Notes: generated by a model not told the origin, from the sequence alone. A DNA stretch of 8,289 nucleotides from an uncultured Coriobacteriaceae bacterium (GCA_902783175.1 CACZQA010000232.1:1-8289), one strand, 5' to 3'. Positions 1 through 5,897 are shown, counted from the stretch's first letter. A program made the numbers and translations.

Positions 1-753
1 GAAGAACTTCGACTGCATTGCGAAGGGGACGTCTGCCATCAGGCAGTTCTTGACGAGGTCTCCCGTCGTGAGCGGCATGCCCTTTGCGTTCAGGCTCTCG
101 AAGACCTGCTGGGCGGCGTCGCCCTCCTCGAGTTCTGCCGAGATGATGACGAGGTTTTCCAGTCCGCGCAGCAGCGTCTGCGCGTCAAAGCCGTCCGCGG
201 CCATCTTGCTCGCGAAGTAATGGTAGTTCGCGGCGACGGCGACCGACCCCTCGTAGTCTTCGAAGGCGTCTGCTCCGGCGTCCTCGTCTTTCACGGGAAG
301 CGGGGGAGTGATGCCGTCCACGATGTCGAAGAGCGTCTGCCGGTCGTACTCAGAGAGCGCCAGCCGGTAGTCTCCGTTCACGCGGAGGTACTTCGCCTCG
401 ATCTTCCTTGCCGTCGCCTCGTCCGGGCCCGCTTCCTGAACGAGCGTGTTGCGCAGGGCAGCGAGCATGAGCGTGACCGTGGTGAGGCGCTGCTGCCCGT
501 CGATGACGTCCAGCACCTGCGGCGCGGCCTCGACGCCTGCTGCCCGTGCCTGTTGGGCAGCCTGCTCGTCCTGCAGGTACAAGATGGTTCCGATAAAATG
601 CTCGGCATCGTTTTGGCCTGCGGTGATGACATCATGCCAAAGGGTATCGCAGTCTTTTCCGTCCCAGACGTAGGCGCGCTGGAACACGGGGATGGAGAAG
701 CGCGTGTCTGGCTGGGAGACGAACTCGATGAGCCTGGTTTGCGTTGCCTTCAT
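1..753 (-). CDS. DUF262 (GmrSD-type) protein, 3' end outside the window
   Basis: Only the first 251 residues are visible; the frame is open to the left edge. The N-terminal DUF262 domain is clear. An IPVFQRAYVW box lies at residues 21-30, the DGQQR nucleotide-handling motif at 85-89 (in LDVIDGQQRLTTV), and the FESLNAKGMPLTTGDLVKN signature at 218-236. DUF262 has a ParB/sulfiredoxin-like fold. In GmrS/GmrSD it supports NTP-dependent type IV restriction of modified phage DNA, usually joined to a C-terminal DUF1524 HNH nuclease. That half would lie beyond the window, so its presence cannot be judged. The start ATG at 753 is supported by an AGGAGG nine bases upstream. The gene follows a second DUF262 gene after 13 bases, so the two are very probably co-transcribed. 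Family assignment is firm. A role in phage defence is inferred, since many DUF262 proteins are uncharacterised. Confidence 0.9.
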   Translation of the reverse strand, partial: MKATQTRLIEFVSQPDTRFSIPVFQRAYVWDGKDCDTLWHDVITAGQNDAEHFIGTILYLQDEQAAQQARAAGVEAAPQVLDVIDGQQRLTTVTLMLAALRNTLVQEAGPDEATARKIEAKYLRVNGDYRLALSEYDRQTLFDIVDGITPPLPVKDEDAGADAFEDYEGSVAVAANYHYFASKMAADGFDAQTLLRGLENLVIISAELEEGDAAQQVFESLNAKGMPLTTGDLVKNCLMADVPFAMQSKFF

Positions 754-762
754 ATGAATCTG

Positions 763-768
763 CCTCCT
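763..768 (-). promoter_or_regulatory. Ribosome binding site overlapping the upstream stop codon
   Basis: A perfect AGGAGG lies nine bases before the ATG at 753 and shares bases with the TAG stop (767-769) of the preceding DUF262 gene. The arrangement suggests translational coupling of the two proteins. Confidence 0.8.
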
Positions 769-1852
769 ACCATCTCTCGTCGACTTGGTCTGCGATATCT
801 GCGGCAGACATTGACCCCTCATGCGATGCAGGCTTGACGGCCCTGTCGCTCACGAGGGTCTTGGGCCCGTTTTTCGCCCAATCGAACGACGACTTGAACT
901 TTTTCACAGCGTGATAGCGGTAGTTCTCGGCCCACATGAGGCAGAAACCCCGCAGCTCTTCGAGCAGGTCTTCGAGCGTGCCCGTGTACTCGTCTTCTGC
1001 ATAGCGCTTGAGCAGGGAGTACGCGGCACCGGGCGTGTGCGCGTTCGCCTTCCTGCAGCGCAGGTTGGTCCACGCCCAGATCGCGTTGTCGAGCTTTTTC
1101 GTACCCGGGTCGGGCTGGAACATCCCTGTGATTGGAGCCCAGTACTCGTGGTAGAGGCGCGCCTGCTCGTCATGCGACTTGGCGATGAGCAGGTAGTTTC
1201 GCACGAGGTCTGCAAGCGTGAGGGGCTTGCCCTTCGAGTTGAGGCTTTCGAAGATGAGCTGCGTGTGGTCTACGGCGTCTGCCTGGGCGCATATCAGGTA
1301 TGCCGCAGAAAGGCCTGCCCAAACCTGCGCGAGGTCGAGCCCCGTGTCCTTCAGACGCTGTTCGAAATACCGATACACCTCGAGGATCTTCTCGGAAGGA
1401 TTGCTGGGCAGGGGCTCTTGCAGCGCGAGCGCGGAGAAGGTCGCATTGTCGGCTTCGCCCGACCGCAGCTTTGGCTGAAGGGGCGTATTCGGGTCGTGCA
1501 CCTGCAGGAAGCGGGTGCGCAGCTGCTGAGCGGATGGCAGCGTTGAGGAGGGGTGGCCACCCTGTCCGTCGAGGTGGTTTGCAAGCGCTGCCACGAGCAG
1601 CGAGACTGTGGTGATGCGTTGCTGTCCGTCAATGACGACGCGAAGCTCAGCTCCAGCTTCAGTGGGCTCTGAGTTGTACAGGAACGTGCCGAGGAAGTGC
1701 GCCTTGCCAAGTGCTCCCGCCCGGGCAAGGTCATCAAGCAGGTCGGCTGCCTGGGTCCGTCTCCAGGCGTAGCTCCTCTGGTAGAGGGGGATTGCGTAGC
1801 GCACATGCTCACGCTCGAGCATTTCCAAGATGGTCTTCTGTGATATCTGCAT
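767..1852 (-). CDS. Short stand-alone DUF262 protein (361 aa)
   Basis: This is a complete DUF262 protein, first gene of a tandem pair. Visible motifs are IPLYQRSYAW at residues 21-30, VVIDGQQRITTV around 72-83 (DGQQR at 75-79) and FESLNSKGKPLTLADLVRN at 201-219. These match the same three blocks in its neighbour, so the two are paralogues with low overall identity. Full GmrSD-type proteins are usually 550-700 residues and end in a DUF1524 HNH nuclease domain carrying a conserved His motif. Here the protein stops at 361, after a predicted helical stretch (about 255-325) and a short tail ending DQVDERW, and no HNH-like segment is seen. It is therefore nuclease-less, or the nuclease is supplied in trans by the partner gene. 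The ATG at 1852 has AAGGAG five bases upstream. The next gene starts 13 bases after the TAG stop, leaving no room for a decayed C-terminal half. A role as a GmrS-like NTPase/sensor subunit is inference. Confidence 0.88.
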   Translation of the reverse strand: MQISQKTILEMLEREHVRYAIPLYQRSYAWRRTQAADLLDDLARAGALGKAHFLGTFLYNSEPTEAGAELRVVIDGQQRITTVSLLVAALANHLDGQGGHPSSTLPSAQQLRTRFLQVHDPNTPLQPKLRSGEADNATFSALALQEPLPSNPSEKILEVYRYFEQRLKDTGLDLAQVWAGLSAAYLICAQADAVDHTQLIFESLNSKGKPLTLADLVRNYLLIAKSHDEQARLYHEYWAPITGMFQPDPGTKKLDNAIWAWTNLRCRKANAHTPGAAYSLLKRYAEDEYTGTLEDLLEELRGFCLMWAENYRYHAVKKFKSSFDWAKNGPKTLVSDRAVKPASHEGSMSAADIADQVDERW

Positions 1853-1971
1853 AGACGCTCCTTGACCATATGAGTTCTCTTGAACAGATTACATCCAATT
1901 TAGTGGGCAATTAACATACCCAATCGCATACATATGACGATAAAAGAACACAAGTTAAGAACTGTTCAGTA

Positions 1972-2009
1972 GTTTCGAAGCTGTATACAGGTGTCATACA
2001 TGACGAAAC
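1972..2009. repeat. Nested inverted repeats, operator-like
   Basis: Outer arms GTTTCG (1972-1977) and CGAAAC (2004-2009) are perfect inverse complements. Between them lie the perfect palindrome CTGTATACAG (1981-1990) and GTCAT-AC-ATGAC (1993-2004). Such clustered dyads in a divergent promoter region suggest a binding site for one or more dimeric regulators. No known regulator consensus is matched with confidence. Confidence 0.5.
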
Positions 2010-2182
2010 AGCAGGTTAAAGCTCTGAATACGCTACAGGTCACGCTTTGTTCTTCTGACGTCGATAGGCTTTTCGAGCATCATCACGATTCTGATGCGAG
2101 CCAATTTCCCGGACTTGCCCGCGCGTGCTCGTGAGAGGAATACACTGGAACACAGGTGCAATCGAGCGTGACGAAGACCTTT

Positions 2183-2188
2183 GGAGGA
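2183..2188 (+). promoter_or_regulatory. Ribosome binding site fixing the modD start
   Basis: GGAGGA lies seven bases before the ATG at 2196. A TTG in the same frame at 2181 would place this Shine-Dalgarno inside the coding region, so the ATG is preferred. Confidence 0.75.
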
Positions 2189-2195
2189 ACGGTAT

Positions 2196-3038
2196 ATGTT
2201 CATTCCCGACAGCTATCTCGAACAGCTCATCCGTGATGACGTGCCCAGCGTCGATTTGACGACGCACGTCTTGGGGATAGGGGACAAGCTCGGCAAGATC
2301 GAGTACTACACGCGCGACGATGCCGTGCTGGTCGGTACCGAGGAGGCGGCTCGGATCTACCGGATGCTCGGGGCAGACGACATCGAGTTCGAGCCCTCGG
2401 GCACGCGGCTTGCGGCTGGCCAGAGCTTCATGTGGGTGACGGCGCCCGCGTCGGTGCTGCACATGGGGTGGAAGGTGTGCCTGAACATCTTCGAGTACTA
2501 CTGCGCGCTTTCGACCAAGACGCGAAAGATGGTCGATGCGGTACACGCGGCAAACCCGCGTTGCGAAGTGCTCACCACGCGCAAGAGCATGCCGGGCACC
2601 AAGCCCCTCGACCTCAAGGCCATCTTGACGGGCGGTGCCTTCCCGCACCGTCTCGGCCTGTCGGAAACGGTGCTCGTCTTCGACCACCACCTCGAGTTCA
2701 TGGGCGGGATCGACGGTCTCGTGGAGCGACTTCCCGAAATCAAGGCGCGCTGCTGCGAGAAGAAGGTCTTTGTCGAGGCGGAGGCGCAAGATGCCGCTCG
2801 GCTGGTTCGTGCAGGCGTGGACGGCATACAGCTCGACAAGGTGCCCGTTGCCGAGGTCGAGCGCCTCGTGCCGGAGCTGAAGGGAATCAACCCGCAGGTC
2901 ACGCTCATCGCTGCCGGCGGCGTCAATCTGGAGAATGCGGCAGCCTATGCGGCCACGGGAGTGGACGGTCTTGCCACGACGTGTCTGCATTTCGCCAAGC
3001 CGCTCGACATGAGCGTGCATATGTGGGAGCAGAGCTGA
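2196..3038 (+). CDS. modD: ModD, NadC-like phosphoribosyltransferase paralogue
   Basis: This 280-residue protein belongs to the quinolinate phosphoribosyltransferase superfamily, ModD branch, named from molybdate-transport gene clusters; its true substrate is not established. The N-terminal sandwich domain spans about 1-105 (DLTTHVLGIGD at 20-30) and the C-terminal barrel about 106-275. Barrel motifs are TTRK (127-130), PGTK (133-136), KAILTGGAFPHRLGLSE (141-157), VEAE (193-196), QLDKV (212-216) and AAGGVN (239-244). The phosphate- and ribose-binding elements of the fold are kept. The NadC signature KDNH is replaced by FDHH (162-165) and PG(L/F)R by PGTK, which argues against true NadC. Length matches ModD. 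The start is ATG 2196 with GGAGGA seven bases upstream. It is the first gene of a two-gene unit with the enolase-superfamily gene 55 bases downstream. No modABC transporter genes are in the window. ModD branch assignment is strong; function is open. Confidence 0.87.
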   Translation: MFIPDSYLEQLIRDDVPSVDLTTHVLGIGDKLGKIEYYTRDDAVLVGTEEAARIYRMLGADDIEFEPSGTRLAAGQSFMWVTAPASVLHMGWKVCLNIFEYYCALSTKTRKMVDAVHAANPRCEVLTTRKSMPGTKPLDLKAILTGGAFPHRLGLSETVLVFDHHLEFMGGIDGLVERLPEIKARCCEKKVFVEAEAQDAARLVRAGVDGIQLDKVPVAEVERLVPELKGINPQVTLIAAGGVNLENAAAYAATGVDGLATTCLHFAKPLDMSVHMWEQS

Positions 3039-3093
3039 CGCGTCGCGCGGGCGCAGGGGAGCAACGCAGGAAAGAACAGGGAGTGCGATTCAC

Positions 3094-4185
3094 ATGAAGA
3101 TCGAGAGAGTGCTTGCAACGCCGGTGAGCCTGCCGCTTGCCAAACCGGTCAAATGGGCAACGGGCAACATGACCTGCCAGGCGCACGTGCTGGTGCGCGT
3201 GCAGACCGATGAGGGCATCGAGGGCATTGCCGAGGCCATCCCGCGCGAGCACATCTACGGCGAGACGCAGCCGGGCATGGTGTTCGTCATCAACACGATG
3301 CTCGCCCCGCTCATCGAGGGGCTCGACTGCTTCGATCTCGAGAAGATCCACGAGAAGATGGCCTACATCAAACAGAACCTGGCGGCAAAAGGGGGTATTG
3401 ACGTCGCCATCTGGGATGCGATCGGCAAGAAGCTCGGCATGCCGCTTTACAAGCTGTTTGGCGGCTACCGCGACTCGATCGAGCCGAGCAGGATCTTGTG
3501 GATGGGCGCGATGGACGAGATGCTCGAGCAGGCAAAAGAGCTCAACGAACGCGGCTACAAGGCGTTCAAGGTCAAAGGGGGCCTCAATCCGGACGAGGAC
3601 ATCGCGCGCGTGGAGGCCCTGCGCGAGGTGGTGACGCCCGACACCAAGCTCTACATAGACGGCAACATGAGCTACACGTACTTTGGCGGCAAGAAAGTGG
3701 CAGACGCGCTCGCCGGCAAGCTCGACTACTTTGAGGAGCCCATTGCCGACACGAACGAGCGCGATCGCGTCCGCTTCGCGCATTCCATCGACATCCCCAT
3801 CACGGGCGACGAGAGCAACTTCACCATCTACGACATCGCGCATCAGATCGACATCGACGCCTGCTCGATCCTCATGATCAAGATCCCCCGCAGCGGCTTT
3901 ACCTACGGGCGCAAGATCGCCGCGCTGTGCGAGGCGTTTCACCGTCCCATGATGATCGGCTCTCAGTCCGAAAGCGCACTTGGCGCCATGGCCATCATCC
4001 ACATGGGGTGCGGCCTCAAGACCATCAGCTACCCGTGCGAGTTCATGGACTTCGACAACCCGCGCGCCTCGCTCATCAACGAGAAGATCGACATGCACGC
4101 CGGGCGCGTGTACCCGTCCGACAAGCCGGGGTTGGGCGTCACGCTCAACGAAGACGCCGTCGCGGAGTACACGGTCGAGCTGTAG
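3094..4185 (+). CDS. Enolase-superfamily enzyme, muconate lactonizing (MLE)-like subgroup
   Basis: This 363-residue protein has the two-domain enolase-superfamily layout: an N-terminal capping domain (about 1-125) and a TIM barrel. The catalytic set of the MLE subgroup is complete. It comprises the KxK pair K159/K161 (FKVKGG), metal ligands D189 (YIDGN), E214 (FEEP) and D239 (GDES), the second catalytic lysine K263 (MIKIPRSG), and E293 (SQSES). Members abstract a proton alpha to a carboxylate; known activities include cycloisomerases, dipeptide epimerases, N-acyl amino acid racemases and o-succinylbenzoate synthase. Motifs alone do not pick the substrate. The usual GG after the second lysine reads GF (268-269), a possible specificity change. 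ATG 3094 is preceded by AGGGAG at 3078-3083. The gene lies 55 bases after modD with no terminator between, so it is probably co-transcribed. Superfamily call is firm; exact reaction unknown. Confidence 0.9.
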   Translation: MKIERVLATPVSLPLAKPVKWATGNMTCQAHVLVRVQTDEGIEGIAEAIPREHIYGETQPGMVFVINTMLAPLIEGLDCFDLEKIHEKMAYIKQNLAAKGGIDVAIWDAIGKKLGMPLYKLFGGYRDSIEPSRILWMGAMDEMLEQAKELNERGYKAFKVKGGLNPDEDIARVEALREVVTPDTKLYIDGNMSYTYFGGKKVADALAGKLDYFEEPIADTNERDRVRFAHSIDIPITGDESNFTIYDIAHQIDIDACSILMIKIPRSGFTYGRKIAALCEAFHRPMMIGSQSESALGAMAIIHMGCGLKTISYPCEFMDFDNPRASLINEKIDMHAGRVYPSDKPGLGVTLNEDAVAEYTVEL

Positions 4186-4217
4186 GGCCCGCGAGCTGCA
4201 ATTCCTCCCGATTCACT

Positions 4218-4246
4218 AGAGGGGCTCAGGATACCGGAGCCCCTCT
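4218..4246. terminator. Probable bidirectional terminator between convergent operons
   Basis: A perfect 10-bp GC-rich stem, AGAGGGGCTC (4218-4227) with GAGCCCCTCT (4237-4246), encloses a 9-base loop. It sits 33 bases after the enolase-superfamily stop and 9 bases past the HAD gene stop on the other strand, so it can serve both transcripts. The T tract is poor on either side, so efficiency is uncertain. Confidence 0.72.
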
Positions 4247-4254
4247 CGTTGGTG

Positions 4255-4722
4255 CTAGTCGAAAAACGAGGTCACGTGTACCGTGAGAAGGCTGGGATCT
4301 TGCGCGTGTATCGCGTCGAGCGTCTTGACCGTGTCGTCGACAATCGCGACGCGCATCGCGGGGTGCTGTGCGGCAAGCGAGGCGAGCACCTCGAGCTGGC
4401 CGGGCTTGGTAGCCACGAGGAAGACGTGGTCTGCGGGGATGCTGGGATAGTTGCGTGCGACGAAGTTGCGTTTCGCCTGCGCCTCGTAATCGTCTGCCAC
4501 CGAGCAGACGTAGACGTGTTCCGATGGCATGCTGGCGACGAATTCCTGCAGCGCCGGCAGGGGAGCGATGCCGCAATAGGGGTTGTCGTGCTCGGAGGCG
4601 AAGGCCTCCTCCCACACGTCTGCCGTATGGGACAGCTCGCCGAATTCGGAGACGGAGAGCACGCCGTCGATGTCGAAGACCACGATCTGGTCGCGCAGGT
4701 ACTCGCGAAGCTTCTTGCTCAT
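4255..4722 (-). CDS. Small HAD-superfamily hydrolase
   Basis: This 155-residue protein carries all four HAD motifs. Motif I is FDIDGVL with nucleophile D17 and acid/base D19. Motif II is a serine at 74 (VYVCS). Motif III is K106 (VATKPGQ). Motif IV is the acidic pair D129/D130 (VAIVDDT). The insertion between motifs I and II is short (about 50 residues), so it is a small enzyme without a large cap domain, which often means a phosphatase acting on a bulky or macromolecular phosphate. Substrate unknown. No signal peptide or membrane segment is seen, so it is probably cytoplasmic. It is the last gene of a three-gene leftward operon, starting 18 bases after the membrane-protein gene. AGAAGGG lies unusually close (three bases) before the ATG. 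Family call strong; specific role not predictable. Confidence 0.85.
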   Translation of the reverse strand: MSKKLREYLRDQIVVFDIDGVLSVSEFGELSHTADVWEEAFASEHDNPYCGIAPLPALQEFVASMPSEHVYVCSVADDYEAQAKRNFVARNYPSIPADHVFLVATKPGQLEVLASLAAQHPAMRVAIVDDTVKTLDAIHAQDPSLLTVHVTSFFD

Positions 4723-4740
4723 CGACCCTTCTTTCTCACG

Positions 4741-5196
4741 CTAGTGCTGCTGCGCGGCGGCAGCGTCCTTCTTGAGCTCTCTCGAGAGCCAGATCCCAAA
4801 GGCGCTCAGCACGATGCCGATGATCGGCAAGGTGAGGTCGCCGCTCACGAGCGCCGTGCACACGAGCGAGGCAGCCAGCAGCACGATCGTCGCGATGGCG
4901 ACTTTCGCGAACGCGTCGAGCCTGGATGGCTCCTTGGAGGCGATGATGCCGAGGGTGCCCTGCGCGATGCCGGCGACCCCCGAAACGAGCAGCAGGATGC
5001 CCGCCGCCCTGACGAGCCCCGCATGCCCCGCCTTCATGAGGACGATGGTCGTGGGGTCCATGATGCCGAAGGTGAGGACGAGTCCGTTCATGCCGAGCAG
5101 TGCAAACGAGCTTGCCGCCGTGATGAGGGAGTAGACGATCATCACGATTCCGAAGACGAGCAGGGCGATTTGCCTGCCGGTGCGTTTTCCTTGCAT
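4741..5196 (-). CDS. Small four-helix membrane protein, unrecognised
   Basis: This 151-residue protein has four predicted membrane helices at about 9-31, 60-86, 98-118 and 121-138. A short basic N-terminus (MQGKRTGRQ) and a Lys/Asp/Ala/Gln-rich tail (KKDAAAAQQH) suggest both ends lie in the cytoplasm by the positive-inside rule. The frame continues upstream to about 5313, but that extension is arginine-rich read-through typical of non-coding high-GC DNA. ATG 5196 has AAAGG six bases upstream and begins the hydrophobic part directly, so I prefer it. I do not recognise the family; it resembles small actinobacterial DUF-type integral membrane proteins. It is the middle gene of a three-gene operon, 35 bases after the upstream gene and 18 bases before the HAD gene. 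No catalytic motif is visible. Confidence 0.78.
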   Translation of the reverse strand: MQGKRTGRQIALLVFGIVMIVYSLITAASSFALLGMNGLVLTFGIMDPTTIVLMKAGHAGLVRAAGILLLVSGVAGIAQGTLGIIASKEPSRLDAFAKVAIATIVLLAASLVCTALVSGDLTLPIIGIVLSAFGIWLSRELKKDAAAAQQH

Positions 5197-5231
5197 GCTT
5201 TGCCTTTCTTTGCGTGTGGCTGCCCGTGCGG

Positions 5232-5726
5232 CTACCGTGCGCGGGCGATGTCGAGTGCGGATTCCTTGTCGTCGTAATAGCCGCGGTCGAAGGCGGCGTC
5301 CTTCATGCCGCAACCGCCCTGATAGCAGGTCGGCTTGAAGTCGAGCACGCGGTGGGCAATCTCGGGCTGGCGGCGCAGCTTGACGAGCATGTTGTAGACG
5401 GCGGCACCGTCGATTTCGACGATGCGGTCGTTTCCGCCTTTCATCTTGCGGTAGACGTCGGCTGCCGTGTAGCCGTCGATGCTCAGGGGGTTCTCGATCG
5501 CGTCGAAGTAACGCGGCACGGGCAGGTCGACGTACCTGCAGAACTCCTGGTAGATGTCGTCGTTCTCAGGAGCGAAAAGCGTCTTCGTGTAGTCGGGGCG
5601 GTGCTTGAGCGCGCTCGCCTCTTCGGACAGCCCCGCGTCGAGCTCTGCGAAGTACTGTTTGGCAGTGTATCCGCGTGTCGCCTGACCTGCGGCTATGAGC
5701 TGCATCTCGTGCTCGTAGGAACCCAT
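5232..5726 (-). CDS. Hypothetical protein with a CX4C motif (164 aa)
   Basis: I do not recognise this protein. It is soluble and mixed in charge, rich in Tyr, Asp and Ala, with no signal peptide or membrane helix. Visible elements are a helical N-terminal part (about 1-45), an acidic middle with many aromatics (about 45-80), a GYTAADVYRKMKGGNDRIVEIDG stretch near 85-107, and a C-terminal TCYQGGCG holding Cys134 and Cys139. A third cysteine is at 63. CX4C could form a disulfide or half a metal site, but no second pair is present. Start choice: a GTG at 5747 is in frame, but an excellent AAAGGAGGT lies four bases before the ATG at 5726 and would be inside the longer version. It is first in the leftward operon with the membrane protein and HAD genes, divergent from the kinase gene. 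G/C-rich third positions support real coding. Confidence 0.8.
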   Translation of the reverse strand: MGSYEHEMQLIAAGQATRGYTAKQYFAELDAGLSEEASALKHRPDYTKTLFAPENDDIYQEFCRYVDLPVPRYFDAIENPLSIDGYTAADVYRKMKGGNDRIVEIDGAAVYNMLVKLRRQPEIAHRVLDFKPTCYQGGCGMKDAAFDRGYYDDKESALDIARAR

Positions 5727-5730
5727 GGCA

Positions 5731-5739
5731 ACCTCCTTT
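5731..5739 (-). promoter_or_regulatory. Strong ribosome binding site deciding the 5726 start
   Basis: AAAGGAGGT, almost the full anti-Shine-Dalgarno complement, lies four bases before ATG 5726. It falls inside the alternative GTG-initiated (5747) frame, which argues for the shorter product. Confidence 0.8.
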
Positions 5740-5780
5740 GTCGGCACAATATTCAGGTTACTCGCCTTGCGTCATAGTAT

Positions 5781-5803
5781 GCCGCCGCGGGTGTCGCGGC
5801 GGC
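5781..5803. repeat. GC-rich 9-bp hairpin in the divergent region
   Basis: GCCGCCGCG (5781-5789) pairs perfectly with CGCGGCGGC (5795-5803) around a GGTGT loop. On the plus strand it is followed after seven bases by TTTT (5811-5814), so it could act as a weak terminator or attenuator ahead of the kinase gene. It could equally be an operator or a leader structure for the leftward operon. Confidence 0.5.
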
Positions 5804-5842
5804 CGCCTGGTTTTCGTGTTCATTTTGATACCTTTGGCACGG

Positions 5843-5868
5843 CGATTGTCCAGGCGCGAGTACAATCG
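5843..5868. promoter_or_regulatory. Inverted repeat overlapping a possible -10 of the kinase gene
   Basis: CGATTGT (5843-5849) and ACAATCG (5862-5868) are perfect inverse complements with a 12-base spacer. The right arm overlaps TACAAT (5861-5866), a good -10-like hexamer 31 bases before the kinase ATG. No good -35 is found at 16-18 bases, so activator-dependent or repressor-blocked transcription is possible. Regulator unknown. Confidence 0.4.
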
Positions 5869-5897
5869 AACCAAACACGCATGCAGGGGAGGAAACC

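Larger units (their letters stand above)
1853..2195. promoter_or_regulatory. Divergent AT-richer intergenic control region with palindromes
   Basis: These 343 bases separate the leftward DUF262 pair from the rightward modD operon, so promoters for both should lie here. The region is visibly richer in A+T than the flanking genes. A possible leftward promoter is TTAACT and TATGTA separated by 18 bases, and a possible rightward -10 is TACACT at 2141-2146. Both are weak and not firmly supported. The region also holds a perfect 10-bp palindrome (1981-1990), a second inverted repeat (1993-2004), outer arms GTTTCG/CGAAAC (1972-1977/2004-2009) and repeated GAAC/GTTC half-sites. I see no convincing gene, tRNA or riboswitch. 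Confidence 0.6.

Noticed and set aside
821..1546. 241-codon plus-strand frame inside the first DUF262 gene
   Set aside because: Antisense to a gene with three DUF262 signatures; composition is that of a frame shadow.
1959..1967. GAACTGTTC considered as an SOS (LexA) box
   Set aside because: The Gram-positive box needs four bases between GAAC and GTTC; here there is one. The nearby GTTC-N4-GAAC has the arms reversed.
1853..2195. Molybdenum-cofactor riboswitch or ModE site upstream of modD
   Set aside because: No sequence blocks I can match to the moco RNA motif or to the ModE consensus.
2040..3020. Long minus-strand open frame opposite modD
   Set aside because: Arginine/histidine/valine-rich product with no recognisable motif, fully antisense to a well-supported gene. 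This is typical of high-GC codon bias leaving the opposite strand open.
2923..4098. 391-codon minus-strand open frame opposite the enolase-superfamily gene
   Set aside because: It overlaps a gene with a complete catalytic motif set; the antisense product is low-complexity (Val/Asp/His/Arg) and has no family signature.
4249..5277. 342-codon plus-strand frame across the HAD and membrane-protein genes
   Set aside because: It spans two supported genes and the junction between them on the other strand; the product is Asp/Glu/Arg/His-rich with no motif.
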